Assembly (NCBI RefSeq): GCF_002217985.1
Contig: NZ_BCMI01000003.1
Span: forward strand, 102,640 to 166,639
From: Secundilactobacillus pentosiphilus
GTDB taxonomy: Bacteria; Bacillota; Bacilli; Lactobacillales; Lactobacillaceae
DNA length: 64,000 nt
Direction: 5' to 3'
A model generated the notes under the pieces. That model was not told the DNA's origin and did no database searches. It worked only from the letters and a program-made list of their open reading frames with translations. Shown one piece after another: positions 8,941 through 17,032 of this stretch; position 1 is the stretch's first letter, and every line of letters starts with the position of its first letter. Position numbers and translations under genes: made by a program.

Positions 8941-10503
8941 TTAAAGATCGTGATTGGACGCTTTTTTCTTAGCATCCTGACTGCGTTGAAAGTCAGCAAT
9001 TGCCTTGTATTCAGTTTGTAACTGCCGGCTCAAGCGGATGTAGATTGGTACAAGTGCCCGGTAGGCTTCGTAAGTTTCTGGATTAGGGTGATGAACGTTG
9101 GTAACCCCGACGAAGTTCTTGACTTCGCTGAGATCATCGATCAGGCCTAGGCTGTACATGCCTAGGACGGCAGCCCCCAAGGCCGTACCCTCAACACTTT
9201 CAGGGATTGTAACGTCTTGTTCAAAGATGTCGGCTAACATTTGACGCCACAGCGCGGAACGGGCAAAGCCGCCGGTTGCTTGAATACTGGTTGGTTTACC
9301 AACGACTTCTTCCAGTGCGATCAGGACCGTATAGAGGTTATAGACGATGCCTTCCAGGGCTGCGCGGACCATGTGAGCGCGGGTATGGTTACGGGTCAAG
9401 CCAAAGAACGAACCGCGGGCGTTGGCATCCCAGATTGGGGCACGTTCGCCGCCAAGGAACGGGTGGAAGATCAGCCCGTCAGAGCCAGCCGGTATCTTAG
9501 ATGCGATTTCGGTGAGCAGGTCGTAGCTGTCGATCTTCATCTGCTCCGCGGTCAGCTTTTCCGGTGCGAACAGCTGATCTCTGACCCAGCGGAAGACGAT
9601 CCCGCCGTTGTTGACGGGACCGCCGACGACCCACTTATTGGGTGCCAGGTAGTAGCAAAAGACCCGGCCCTTAGGATCGATTTTAGGCTTGTCGGTAACG
9701 ACCCGCACGGCGCCCGAAGTCCCAATGGTAACCGCCACGACGCTGGGATCGATTGCGTTAACCCCAAGGTTAGCCAGCGGACCATCGGATGCACCCATGA
9801 CAAACGGGGTGTCTGGGTCGATCCCAATCACCTTAGCGTAGTCGGGGTTCATGCCGGAGACCGTATCCGTGGTATCCACTAGTTCTGGCAGTTGGTCCCG
9901 GTCGACACCAGCTAGTTCGAGAGCCTGATCATCCCAGTCCATCTTAAAGATGTTAAACATCCCGGTAGCGTTAGCAATGGAATAGTCCTCTTTCAAAACG
10001 CCAAAGAGTTTATAAATGACGTATTCTTTGATGCCGACAAACCAACGGGCTTGATTAAATAAATCCTGGTGGTCGTTACGCAGCCAAATCAACTTTGTTA
10101 ACGGCGTCATCGGGTGGATCGGGGTACCCGTTTTCTCGTAAATCTGCTTACCGATCCCGTTTTCACGGAGTTGATCGGCGTACTTAACGGCCCGATTATC
10201 GGCCCAAGTGATTGCCCGAGTCAGGGGCTTATGGTTTTCATCCAGGAGGATCAGACTGTGCATGGCAGCCGAGAAGGAGACGCCCTTTAATTCGCCGGCA
10301 CTTAAGTTGGCCTTACGTAAAACGGTCGTCAGACCATCGACGATTGAAGAGAAGATTTCGTCCGGATCTTCTTCTGCCATATCAGGAACGTCTTGATAAA
10401 GCGGATACAAATTATTGGAGTAGCCCTGTACCTTACCGACATTGTCGAACAACACCGTTTTGACACTTGTCGTTCCGATATCAATACCGATCATATAGTC
10501 CAT
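8941..10503 (-). CDS. gntK: Gluconokinase, FGGY family
   Basis: The kinase phosphorylates gluconate to 6-phosphogluconate, which enters the pentose phosphate/phosphoketolase pathway. The 520-residue product has the FGGY N-terminal phosphate loop DIGTTSVKT, a central GTSGAVR phosphate-binding segment and the C-terminal EGTALGAAVLG adenosine motif. The ATG at 10503 is preferred over the TTG at 10509 because AAAGGGAG lies 9 bases upstream of the former and only 3 from the latter. It is the first gene of a gntK-gntP operon, divergent from an RpiR-type regulator and preceded by a cre site. Xylulokinase is a relative, but the permease neighbour favours gluconate. Confidence 0.92.
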   Translation of the reverse strand: MDYMIGIDIGTTSVKTVLFDNVGKVQGYSNNLYPLYQDVPDMAEEDPDEIFSSIVDGLTTVLRKANLSAGELKGVSFSAAMHSLILLDENHKPLTRAITWADNRAVKYADQLRENGIGKQIYEKTGTPIHPMTPLTKLIWLRNDHQDLFNQARWFVGIKEYVIYKLFGVLKEDYSIANATGMFNIFKMDWDDQALELAGVDRDQLPELVDTTDTVSGMNPDYAKVIGIDPDTPFVMGASDGPLANLGVNAIDPSVVAVTIGTSGAVRVVTDKPKIDPKGRVFCYYLAPNKWVVGGPVNNGGIVFRWVRDQLFAPEKLTAEQMKIDSYDLLTEIASKIPAGSDGLIFHPFLGGERAPIWDANARGSFFGLTRNHTRAHMVRAALEGIVYNLYTVLIALEEVVGKPTSIQATGGFARSALWRQMLADIFEQDVTIPESVEGTALGAAVLGMYSLGLIDDLSEVKNFVGVTNVHHPNPETYEAYRALVPIYIRLSRQLQTEYKAIADFQRSQDAKKKASNHDL

Positions 10504-10544
10504 TTTCAACGACTCCCTTTCTGATCTAAAACTTGTGATTGGAA

Positions 10545-10574
10545 CTTATATTGTGAGTGTAAAGGACTTTTAAA
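10545..10574 (-). promoter_or_regulatory. Probable gntK promoter
   Basis: On the minus strand TTTAAA (10569-10574) and TATAAG (10545-10550) are spaced by 18 bases. The -35 box overlaps the cre site, which would allow direct repression by CcpA. Confidence 0.5.
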
Positions 10575-10583
10575 GCGTTTACA
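10570..10583 (-). promoter_or_regulatory. cre site (CcpA operator) upstream of gntK
   Basis: TTAAAGCGTTTACA (plus strand) matches the cre consensus TGWAANCGNTNWCA with one mismatch. It overlaps the probable -35 region of gntK, consistent with carbon catabolite repression of gluconate use. Confidence 0.75.
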
Positions 10584-10828
10584 AGAAATCACATTTTAAA
10601 AGCAGCTTTTAGCCCTGTGACCTAATTATTATATGAAAAGATATTTCATAATTCAAGCATTTATAAGAAAATTATTTACAAACTTGTAAGCAATGTTTAG
10701 AATATTCGGTATACACGCTATAGACAACCCCGTGGCAATCCTGGATTCTGGGTAGCTGCCTATTTTGAATCACCAATGGGTAAAAAATTAAAACATATTA
10801 GGGTTAAATGGCGTTATTTCGACGATAG

Positions 10829-10873
10829 AGTATAATTAAGGTTAAGCAGTTTTAACGTAGGGGGGCTTCAATT
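10829..10873 (+). promoter_or_regulatory. Probable -10 region and leader of the RpiR-type regulator gene
   Basis: A perfect TATAAT lies at 10831-10836, but no good -35 box is at the right distance. The 10590-10800 part of this 363-bp divergent intergenic region is AT-rich and holds nothing else that I recognise. Confidence 0.45.
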
Positions 10874-11721
10874 TGGCACAATCAGCAATTAGCAGTATCA
10901 GGTCCTATTATCCCAATCTAAGCAAGCTGCACCAAAAAATTGCGGATTATATTTTTGCGCAGCCGCAAATGGCAGGTGAGCTCACCATCAATGAATTGGC
11001 TGAAAAAGTTGGTGTTTCAACCGCTTCGATTTCCCGTTTTGCCAAGGCTGTGGGCTATTCCAGTTTTCGTGAATTCAGCTTGGATCTAGCCAACGTGCCA
11101 TCAGGGGTTAATCGCAGCAGTATGTTTAAAAAAGTAAAGCCCGATGATACACCCAAAGAAATGGCCGAAAAAACTTTTCAGGCCATGATCGATGCACTGA
11201 TTTCAACGCAGTCACTGCTGCATAATGATGAATTAGAAAAAATGTCAAACCACATTTTAAAGTGCCGCCAACTGGCTTTCTTTGGGTTGGGGGGTTCCTC
11301 AGTGGCAGCGTTAGACGGCTACCATAAGTTTTTAAGAACTTCCATTAACAGTGAGTACTACCCGGACTTTGACGTGCAGCTGATGCAAGCCGCTAAAATG
11401 GACGAAAATGACTGTGCCATCATGATTTCGCATTCTGGAGAAAATCAGCAGACACTGACCGTTTTAAAACAGCTGCACAACAACCACGTGCCGGTGATCG
11501 CCATTACGAGTTTTGGGCGTTCATCATTGGCGCAGCGAGCGGATATGGTGTTGCTGTCGCTGGCTGATCAGATGTCGACAACCTCTGACAGTATGTATAC
11601 GCTGATAGCGCAATTAGCCATGATCGACAGTTTATTTACCATCGTGGCCGTTAAACTGTCCAACAAGACAGAAGCCGTTATGAACCGCGTTAAGGAAGCA
11701 ATTGACCAAACCAGAACTTAA
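10873..11721 (+). CDS. RpiR/MurR family transcriptional regulator
   Basis: The 282-residue product has the family's layout: an N-terminal helix-turn-helix (about residues 30-65, with NELAEKVGVSTASISRFAKAVG) and a C-terminal SIS sugar-phosphate-binding domain (about residues 125-255, with FFGLGGSS and MISHSGENQ). It starts with TTG behind an AGGGGGG ribosome site. It is divergent from gntK-gntP, so it most likely controls that operon in response to a phosphorylated intermediate such as 6-phosphogluconate; that role is inferred from position. No operator was identified with confidence. Confidence 0.9.
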   Translation: MAQSAISSIRSYYPNLSKLHQKIADYIFAQPQMAGELTINELAEKVGVSTASISRFAKAVGYSSFREFSLDLANVPSGVNRSSMFKKVKPDDTPKEMAEKTFQAMIDALISTQSLLHNDELEKMSNHILKCRQLAFFGLGGSSVAALDGYHKFLRTSINSEYYPDFDVQLMQAAKMDENDCAIMISHSGENQQTLTVLKQLHNNHVPVIAITSFGRSSLAQRADMVLLSLADQMSTTSDSMYTLIAQLAMIDSLFTIVAVKLSNKTEAVMNRVKEAIDQTRT

Positions 11722-11798
11722 GCGGCTGCTGATTAAGTCAGCGGTTCTTAAAAAGCATGTTAAAATGAGTGTGAACTAGGGACAAGGGATGAGCAGGT

Positions 11799-12566
11799 GT
11801 GAAACGACGACGGATTGAACCTATTTATACGAATACTTACAAACAGCTGCGTAACCGTTCTCGACGATTGCGCTTCTTTTCAATTTTGTTGATTTTGGCG
11901 GTTATTTTTGGCGGCTGGTTTGGCTACCGGCACTACCGGGATCAGCAGCTGAGCCATTATCCGGTCAAAGGGGTTGCGCTGAGCCAGTCAAACGGGTTTG
12001 TCGACTTTCAGCAGCTGGCCCAGAAGGGGGTTCAATTTGCCTATTTGCGGGCGACTTCGGGAGCCACCTATACGGATGATCAATTCCAAAGCAGTTATGA
12101 CCGTTCACAGGGTAGCCACTTAGCCATTGGTGTTTATCACGTCTACAGTTACACGACTTCTCCTCAAGCGCAGCTAAAAAACTTCGAAGAAGAAGTGGGC
12201 CAACGTCACGGTCAGCTGCCGATTGCGGTTCAGGTGACCACGTATGGCGATTATGACGCGCGTTATCTCAGACAGGCAGCGCCGCAAAAACGACTGCAGC
12301 AGTTCATGTCGCTGCTGCGGCAGCACTATGATAAGCGTCTGATCATTTGGTGTACGCCGTCAATCTGGCAATCGCTGGATCGGTCATCTTTAGGGCGTTA
12401 CCGTACTTGGGTACAAACCGCCAATCTAAGTCATCAGAATCAACGGTTTGCCTTTATTGGCTACAATGCAAACGCGACGATTAAATTAAACGGGCAGTCC
12501 CAGACGGTAGGTGCTGTCGTATTTAACGGTTCAAAGCGCCAGTGGCGTTCGTGGATCACGCAGTAA
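11799..12566 (+). CDS. Membrane-anchored GH25 lysozyme-like protein lacking catalytic acids
   Basis: The 255-residue product starts with GTG behind AAGGGAT. A very basic cytoplasmic stretch (residues 1-25) and one membrane segment (about 26-43) put the rest outside the cell. The outer part reads as a glycoside hydrolase 25 fold, but the key acidic residues are replaced: GVALSQ at 58-63 where GIDVSxxQ is expected, RATSG at 84-88 where KATEG is expected, and AVQVT at 143-147 where the DxE pair is expected. It is therefore probably a non-catalytic wall-binding relative. The gene stands alone and ends at a strong terminator. Fold assignment is from motif spacing only. Confidence 0.75.
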   Translation: MKRRRIEPIYTNTYKQLRNRSRRLRFFSILLILAVIFGGWFGYRHYRDQQLSHYPVKGVALSQSNGFVDFQQLAQKGVQFAYLRATSGATYTDDQFQSSYDRSQGSHLAIGVYHVYSYTTSPQAQLKNFEEEVGQRHGQLPIAVQVTTYGDYDARYLRQAAPQKRLQQFMSLLRQHYDKRLIIWCTPSIWQSLDRSSLGRYRTWVQTANLSHQNQRFAFIGYNANATIKLNGQSQTVGAVVFNGSKRQWRSWITQ

Positions 12567-12590
12567 GATTATTTGCCGTAAAATTAACAA

Positions 12591-12642
12591 CAGCCTCATC
12601 AATAGTCATCTACGTGAGATAGCTATTGATGGGGCTGCTTTT
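12591..12642 (+). terminator. Terminator between the convergent GH25-like and DUF4828-like genes
   Basis: A 15-bp stem with one G-U pair (12591-12605 with 12623-12637) is followed by CTTTTG. It lies between convergent genes; the minus-strand side has no clean U-tract. Confidence 0.75.
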
Positions 12643-12644
12643 GT

Positions 12645-13013
12645 TTACCGGTTAGTATTTGAAATGATGTAATAAATGACGTCATCAGCTTCATCGAACA
12701 ACTTAACGGGGGTGTTGTCGTTTGCGGTAATGGTGATGTGATACCCGTAGTGATCCAGTAACACCAGTGTATCGGCCGTCAACGAAACGACCTTGCACGG
12801 AATCGTGTGGTGGTCGATATTGATCGTAAGGTCGGGGCCGATCACCAGCGAATGGGTCCGGTCGGTTTCAGAATGACGCAGCTTCCACGAGCCGATGAAG
12901 ATCATCGGGGAGTAGTCAGCATCGTTGGTTGAATGCTTTGATAACCGTTGAGAAGACCGCATCAATTTTTGCAATTTTGTTCGGCTTGTTTGAAAAAAGT
13001 CTTTTGCACTCAT
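12645..13013 (-). CDS. Conserved hypothetical protein, DUF4828-like
   Basis: The 122-residue product has a strong GAGGAGG ribosome site, so it is clearly expressed as protein. The N-terminal 35 residues are basic and polar, followed by a compact beta-rich domain (about residues 37-115) rich in Ile, Val and His, with no signal peptide or membrane segment. It resembles the small lactobacillar family DUF4828 from memory; this could not be checked. It is divergent from an oxidoreductase gene and may share its promoter region. No function can be assigned. Confidence 0.7.
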   Translation of the reverse strand: MSAKDFFQTSRTKLQKLMRSSQRLSKHSTNDADYSPMIFIGSWKLRHSETDRTHSLVIGPDLTINIDHHTIPCKVVSLTADTLVLLDHYGYHITITANDNTPVKLFDEADDVIYYIISNTNR

Positions 13014-13112
13014 ATTGTGGCCTCCTCAAATTTATTTTGTCCTAATTTTAACATGTCTATAAGTTAAATCCTTAGTCTTTAACTTAATTTTAAAAATAAA
13101 ACGGAGTTCTAA

Positions 13113-13141
13113 TTATCATTTGGGGCCGGAACTGCTATCAT
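13113..13141 (+). promoter_or_regulatory. Promoter of the Gfo/Idh/MocA oxidoreductase gene
   Basis: TTATCA at 13113-13118, a 17-base spacer, and an extended -10 element TGCTATCAT (13133-13141). The gene starts about 30 bases downstream. Confidence 0.65.
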
Positions 13142-13172
13142 AGAGTTAAAAGCAGAAAGAGAGGCGTTTTTA

Positions 13173-14177
13173 ATGATAAACTTTGGGATTATCGGGACTA
13201 ACTGGATTACTCAGCAATTCGTGGAGGCTGCCCAAACTTCCGGATTGTACCAGCTGACCGGAGTCTATTCAAGACACCAGGATACTGCCGCGAAGTTCAG
13301 CCAGAAAAACGGTGGTGCGCAAACCTACACCGACCTTGACACCTTCTTTAGCAAGGGTCAGTTTGCTACGGTCTACATTGCGTCACCGAACAGCTTGCAC
13401 TTTGAACAGGCTCAAAAAGCCATTCAAGCAGGTAAAAATATAATTGTTGAAAAGCCGGCCTTTGAAAACCAGGGTCAGATGGAACGCATTCAAGAGTTGC
13501 TTAAGCAGCATCCGGAGCTGCATTATTTTGAAGCAGCCCGCAACATTCACACGCCTAACTTTCATGCTATTGAAAAACAGCTTAAGCAGATGCCGGTGGT
13601 TCAGGGAGCTAATTTTACTTATATGAAGTACAGTTCACGTTATGATCAAGTGCTTCAAGGTCAGGAACCCAACGTTTTCTCACTGAAATTTGCTGGTGGT
13701 GCGTTGCAGGATTTAGGCGTTTATCCGCTATACGACGCCATTGCGCTGTTTGGGATGCCTGATGAATTCAATTATTTCCCAGAATTTATCCAAACGGGAG
13801 TTGATGGTAAAGGGGTCGCCATTCTTCAATACGGTGAGTTTAACGTGACGTTGAACTTCGGTAAAACGACCAATTCTTATATGTCATCTGAGATATACGG
13901 CTTGAAAGATACCATTGAAATCGACGATGCGGGTGAACTGGCCGAAGTAAACTACTTTGATTCAGAAGGTCAAAAGACAAAGCTCAGCCAACCCGTGACT
14001 GAAAACGTCATGTTGCCGGAAGTTCGCGATTTTGCGCGGGTTCTCAACGAACCGGGCAACATTCAAAATCAAACGGACTATCTGCGCTGGTTGAATTTAA
14101 GTGTTCAAGTCAATAAAATGCTGTTTAATTTGCGTCAGTCTGGTAAGATTGTTTTTTACGATGAACGTGACAACTAA
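13173..14177 (+). CDS. Gfo/Idh/MocA family NAD(P)-dependent oxidoreductase
   Basis: The 334-residue product is a cytoplasmic dehydrogenase with an N-terminal Rossmann fold (GIIGTNWIT at residues 5-13) and the family's VEKPA motif with the conserved lysine near residue 94. A C-terminal alpha/beta domain follows from about residue 125. Relatives oxidise or epimerise sugars, inositols or dihydrodiols; the substrate cannot be told from sequence. AGAGAGG lies upstream of the ATG. It is followed after 22 bp by a DEAD-box helicase gene and probably cotranscribed with it, a neighbourhood common in lactobacilli but with no obvious functional link. Confidence 0.9.
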   Translation: MINFGIIGTNWITQQFVEAAQTSGLYQLTGVYSRHQDTAAKFSQKNGGAQTYTDLDTFFSKGQFATVYIASPNSLHFEQAQKAIQAGKNIIVEKPAFENQGQMERIQELLKQHPELHYFEAARNIHTPNFHAIEKQLKQMPVVQGANFTYMKYSSRYDQVLQGQEPNVFSLKFAGGALQDLGVYPLYDAIALFGMPDEFNYFPEFIQTGVDGKGVAILQYGEFNVTLNFGKTTNSYMSSEIYGLKDTIEIDDAGELAEVNYFDSEGQKTKLSQPVTENVMLPEVRDFARVLNEPGNIQNQTDYLRWLNLSVQVNKMLFNLRQSGKIVFYDERDN

Positions 14178-14199
14178 CGAGAAATGAGGGGATCCTATT

Positions 14200-15528
14200 A
14201 TGATTCCACAATTTAAAAATCGCTTCGAAAAATTAGGCTTCGATGAATTATCGCCGATTCAGGCGGCGGTCTATGAGCCGCTGAAGAACGGTGACAGCGT
14301 GCTGGGACTGGCGCCGACTGGTTCTGGCAAGACGCTGGGCTTTGTAGTGCCGGTACTAGAACGACTGGCAGCGGGACAGGGCATCCAAGCCATTATCATC
14401 GCACCGTCACAGGAATTAGCAATGCAGCTGACCCACGTGACACGCAGTTTTGCGACCCTAGTCGACATGAAGGTGACTTCGATTACCGGCGGTGCTAACG
14501 TCAAGCGGCAGCTGGAACAGTTGAAAAAACATCCCGAGATCGTGATCGGGACGCCCGGCCGGATTTTGAATTTGATCGAGGACCGCAAGCTTAAGACCCA
14601 CGATGTTCAGACGGTGATCGTCGATGAAGCGGATGATCTGCTTGAAGGCGAAACTTTTGACACGGTGCGCACAATATTGCAAAGCGTTCCTTCTGAAGTG
14701 CAGCTCGGGTTCTTCTCTGCGACGGAAACGCCGATTCTGACCGAACTGCAAAAGTGGTTTGGTACACCCGTTACCCGCGTGGATGTCCGCGATATTGATC
14801 ACACGCAAGGTGACGTTCGCCACGGGCTCTTAGAAGTTTCCAACTTGAAGAAGGCGGGAATGCTGGGTAAGCTAACTTCCGTCAAGCAGTTTAAAGCTTT
14901 GGTGTTCTTCAACCACGTGGGGCCTCTGCAGCAGACTAAGAGCTGGCTTGCACACCACCACGTGCCGGTAGCCACGTTATCCGCCAACCAGCGGCAAACG
15001 GAAAGAGAAAAGGCCCTAACCGACTTTCGGTTAGGCCGGGTTAAGTTACTGTTATCGACTGACGTTGCAGCCCGTGGACTGGATATTGCGAAGCTGCCCG
15101 CAGTGGTCAACTTTGACCTCCCCGAAAGTGCCATCAGCTATACCCACCGGGTTGGCCGAACGGGTCGAATGGGTGAACCGGGGCAAGTGGTCAACTTTGG
15201 CGATGACCATGATTTAAGGGACTTGAAACGGTTGCTGAAAGATACTAATTACGACTTAGTGCCCATTTATTATCAAGACCATCAGTTAAGCACTAGGCGG
15301 CCTCAACTGCCTGGCCAGCAGCCCATTGATGCGGACCAAACCTACCAACCGGAAGCTAAGGTTGCTGGTGAAGTTCGTGCGGATCCTACGGCGATGCAGC
15401 CGGCAAGCCGGAAACCCAAGGTTAAAGCATCGTTGCCGCAGCCCACGAAGAAAAAGAAGGGGCACAATAAGCATTCTAAGCGTAAAGGAATGCGACATAA
15501 ACGCGAAGAACAAGCACATGAAAAATAA
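14200..15528 (+). CDS. DEAD-box RNA helicase
   Basis: This ATP-dependent RNA helicase probably remodels rRNA or mRNA structure. The 442-residue product has all core motifs in order: a Q-motif region (SPIQAA), motif I TGSGKT, PSQELA, GTPGR, motif II VDEAD, motif III SAT, ARGLDIA and HRVGRTGR. The last 90 residues form a Lys/Arg-rich tail typical of RNA-binding extensions. It belongs to the CshA/CshB/YfmL group; a closer assignment would need a tree. Ribosome site GAGGGGAT precedes the ATG. The gene ends at a hairpin with a T-run. Confidence 0.93.
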   Translation: MIPQFKNRFEKLGFDELSPIQAAVYEPLKNGDSVLGLAPTGSGKTLGFVVPVLERLAAGQGIQAIIIAPSQELAMQLTHVTRSFATLVDMKVTSITGGANVKRQLEQLKKHPEIVIGTPGRILNLIEDRKLKTHDVQTVIVDEADDLLEGETFDTVRTILQSVPSEVQLGFFSATETPILTELQKWFGTPVTRVDVRDIDHTQGDVRHGLLEVSNLKKAGMLGKLTSVKQFKALVFFNHVGPLQQTKSWLAHHHVPVATLSANQRQTEREKALTDFRLGRVKLLLSTDVAARGLDIAKLPAVVNFDLPESAISYTHRVGRTGRMGEPGQVVNFGDDHDLRDLKRLLKDTNYDLVPIYYQDHQLSTRRPQLPGQQPIDADQTYQPEAKVAGEVRADPTAMQPASRKPKVKASLPQPTKKKKGHNKHSKRKGMRHKREEQAHEK

Positions 15529-15536
15529 TCACATGA

Positions 15537-15578
15537 GTGATGTCACCAATCTCGGCGGAGATGATGACATCGCTTTTT
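15537..15578 (+). terminator. Intrinsic terminator after the helicase gene
   Basis: A 9-bp stem (15537-15545 with 15565-15573, one G-U pair) around a 19-base loop runs into TTTTTTG. Confidence 0.7.
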
Positions 15579-15719
15579 TGATAAAGTGAGAGTGGCACTC
15601 AGGCGGCGGGATTTTGGGGCATACTAAAACCGGTTTCGAACTGCAAGGAGGAAATTGTCAAAGACTGCCTCACAAGTTACCGTATTGATAAGTGGACGAT
15701 AATCTAAATATAACTGTCC

Positions 15720-15749
15720 TTGACACTGCCATAACGTCCATACTATAAT
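15720..15749 (+). promoter_or_regulatory. Consensus sigma-A promoter upstream of the sugar permease gene
   Basis: A perfect TTGACA (15720-15725) and a perfect TATAAT (15744-15749) are 18 bases apart, about 110 bp before the coding start. The rest of the intergenic stretch 15579-15719 shows no feature I recognise. Confidence 0.8.
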
Positions 15750-15778
15750 TTCTACCAGTTACATATGATATTTATAAT

Positions 15779-15792
15779 ATAAAGCGCTATCA
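15779..15792 (+). promoter_or_regulatory. Possible cre site in the leader of the sugar permease gene
   Basis: ATAAAGCGCTATCA matches the cre consensus at 12 of 14 positions, including the central CG. It lies about 25-30 bp downstream of the -10 box, where CcpA would block elongation or initiation. Confidence 0.5.
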
Positions 15793-15859
15793 TTTTTACT
15801 TGATAGGCATTAAGGTGAATGAGCAAGATTTTTTGGTCTTTGATTGAAGGGGATGTCTC

Positions 15860-16702
15860 TTGAACATACTAATAGGCTTAATTCCTGCTCTATGCTGGGG
15901 ATTATATCCAATTTTTTTAACAAAGATGGGCGGCAATTACTTTCAACAGTTATTTGGAACAAGTGCCGGTATATTCATATGTGCAAGCATTGTTCAAGTA
16001 GGCTTTAAATACCAAATTTCTGTAAATGACTTTATGTTATATTTCACTTCGGGCTTATTTTGGAGTATCGGACAGACAGGTGAAGTTTGGTGCTTTAAAG
16101 AAGCGGGTGTCAGTAAAATAATGCCCGTAACGACGGCATTTCAAACCATTGGAAATTCACTGATCGGCGGGTGGCTATTCAGCGAATGGGTTGGTATATC
16201 TGATAATTTATTAGGTCTAGTTGCGCTGATCATCATTCTATTAGGTGTTTTCGTTTCTGATGGTTTGGTAAAAATTGAGCGTAAAGACATCATGATTTAT
16301 TTGATTTTACTTGTGACAACGATCGGTTTTTGGGGATATTCTGGTTTCCCACATTATTGTCATACTAGCGGATTAGCTGGCTTTTTCCCGCAGTCCTTGG
16401 GGATGCTCGTTGGGTCATCCGTCATTTACTTTGTTGGGCACAACAAGATAAAAGGCAGCGATCCATTTGGAATAAAAAATATCATTTCTGGGATTGTATT
16501 TGGTGGTGCAGCGTCTACTTACTTGTTGTCATTGAGTTTAAATGGCTTAGTAAATGCTTTTGCTTTATCGCAGCTAAATGTCGTGATTGCAACAATGGTT
16601 GCAACGGTAATTCTGAAAGAAAAACCCAAAAATCAAATCATTTCAACGCTAACAGGGTTGGTCATTTTAATTTTTGGGGTGTTCTTGATGGTCAGCATTT
16701 AG
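15860..16702 (+). CDS. GRP-family glucose/ribose uptake permease, GlcU-like
   Basis: This 280-residue integral membrane protein has about ten hydrophobic segments and the family's repeated layout of two five-helix halves. The N-terminus LIGLIPALCWGLYPIFLTKMGG and the segment GQTGEVWCFKEAGVSKIMPVTTAFQ match glucose uptake proteins of the GRP (DMT superfamily) type, which import sugar by proton symport without phosphorylation. It starts with TTG after AAGGGGATG. The gene is visibly more AT-rich than its neighbours and may have been acquired by transfer. It is monocistronic with a consensus promoter, a possible cre site and a 21-bp terminator. Confidence 0.88.
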   Translation: MNILIGLIPALCWGLYPIFLTKMGGNYFQQLFGTSAGIFICASIVQVGFKYQISVNDFMLYFTSGLFWSIGQTGEVWCFKEAGVSKIMPVTTAFQTIGNSLIGGWLFSEWVGISDNLLGLVALIIILLGVFVSDGLVKIERKDIMIYLILLVTTIGFWGYSGFPHYCHTSGLAGFFPQSLGMLVGSSVIYFVGHNKIKGSDPFGIKNIISGIVFGGAASTYLLSLSLNGLVNAFALSQLNVVIATMVATVILKEKPKNQIISTLTGLVILIFGVFLMVSI

Positions 16703-16810
16703 CGAGGTTAAAAAATAGTGTCATTTACTGGAATCCATGTTAGCAGCTGATTTTTTGCAGAGAATTACTGAAAACACGGGCTTCAATGCTGTGATTTAAA
16801 AATTCAGGGT

Positions 16811-16860
16811 AAAAAAGTACCGCTATCAATCAGCGTTTTGATTGATAGCGGTACTTTTTG
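16811..16860 (+). terminator. Bidirectional intrinsic terminator
   Basis: A perfect 21-bp stem (16812-16832 with 16839-16859) with a 6-base loop is flanked by an A-run on the left and a T-run on the right, so it can stop transcription from both sides. Confidence 0.9.
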
Positions 16861-16895
16861 AATCGTTTAAGTGTGCCTAAGTTGAACTAGGATGA

Positions 16896-16968
16896 TGACC
16901 CCACCCGGACTCGAACCGGGATCAGCCGCTTAGGAGGCGGGTGCCCTATCCAGTTGTGCTATGGGGCC
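16896..16968 (-). tRNA. tRNA-Arg (anticodon CCT)
   Basis: Read on the minus strand, 73 bases fold as a tRNA: acceptor GGCCCCA with TGGGGTC, D-arm with AACTGGATA loop, anticodon loop CTCCTAA giving anticodon CCT (plus strand 16932-16934), and T-arm with TTCGAGT loop. It would read AGG codons. The CCA end is not encoded (TCA follows the discriminator A), so it must be added by the CCA enzyme. The tRNA stands alone between the sugar permease and UspA genes. Confidence 0.93.
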
Positions 16969-17032
16969 AAAAGGCACAATGAATATTTTCTCATGGATTT
17001 ACGGCGTTGTAAAGGACAGTTATTGATTAAGG

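Noticed and set aside
9241..9882. Long plus-strand frame (213 codons) opposite gntK
   Set aside because: Shadow of the FGGY kinase coding sequence; no family features or ribosome site.
15588..15602. GTGAGAGTGGCACTC as a relic of the repeat-family terminal repeat
   Set aside because: Only about ten bases are similar and none of the internal blocks of the family follow.
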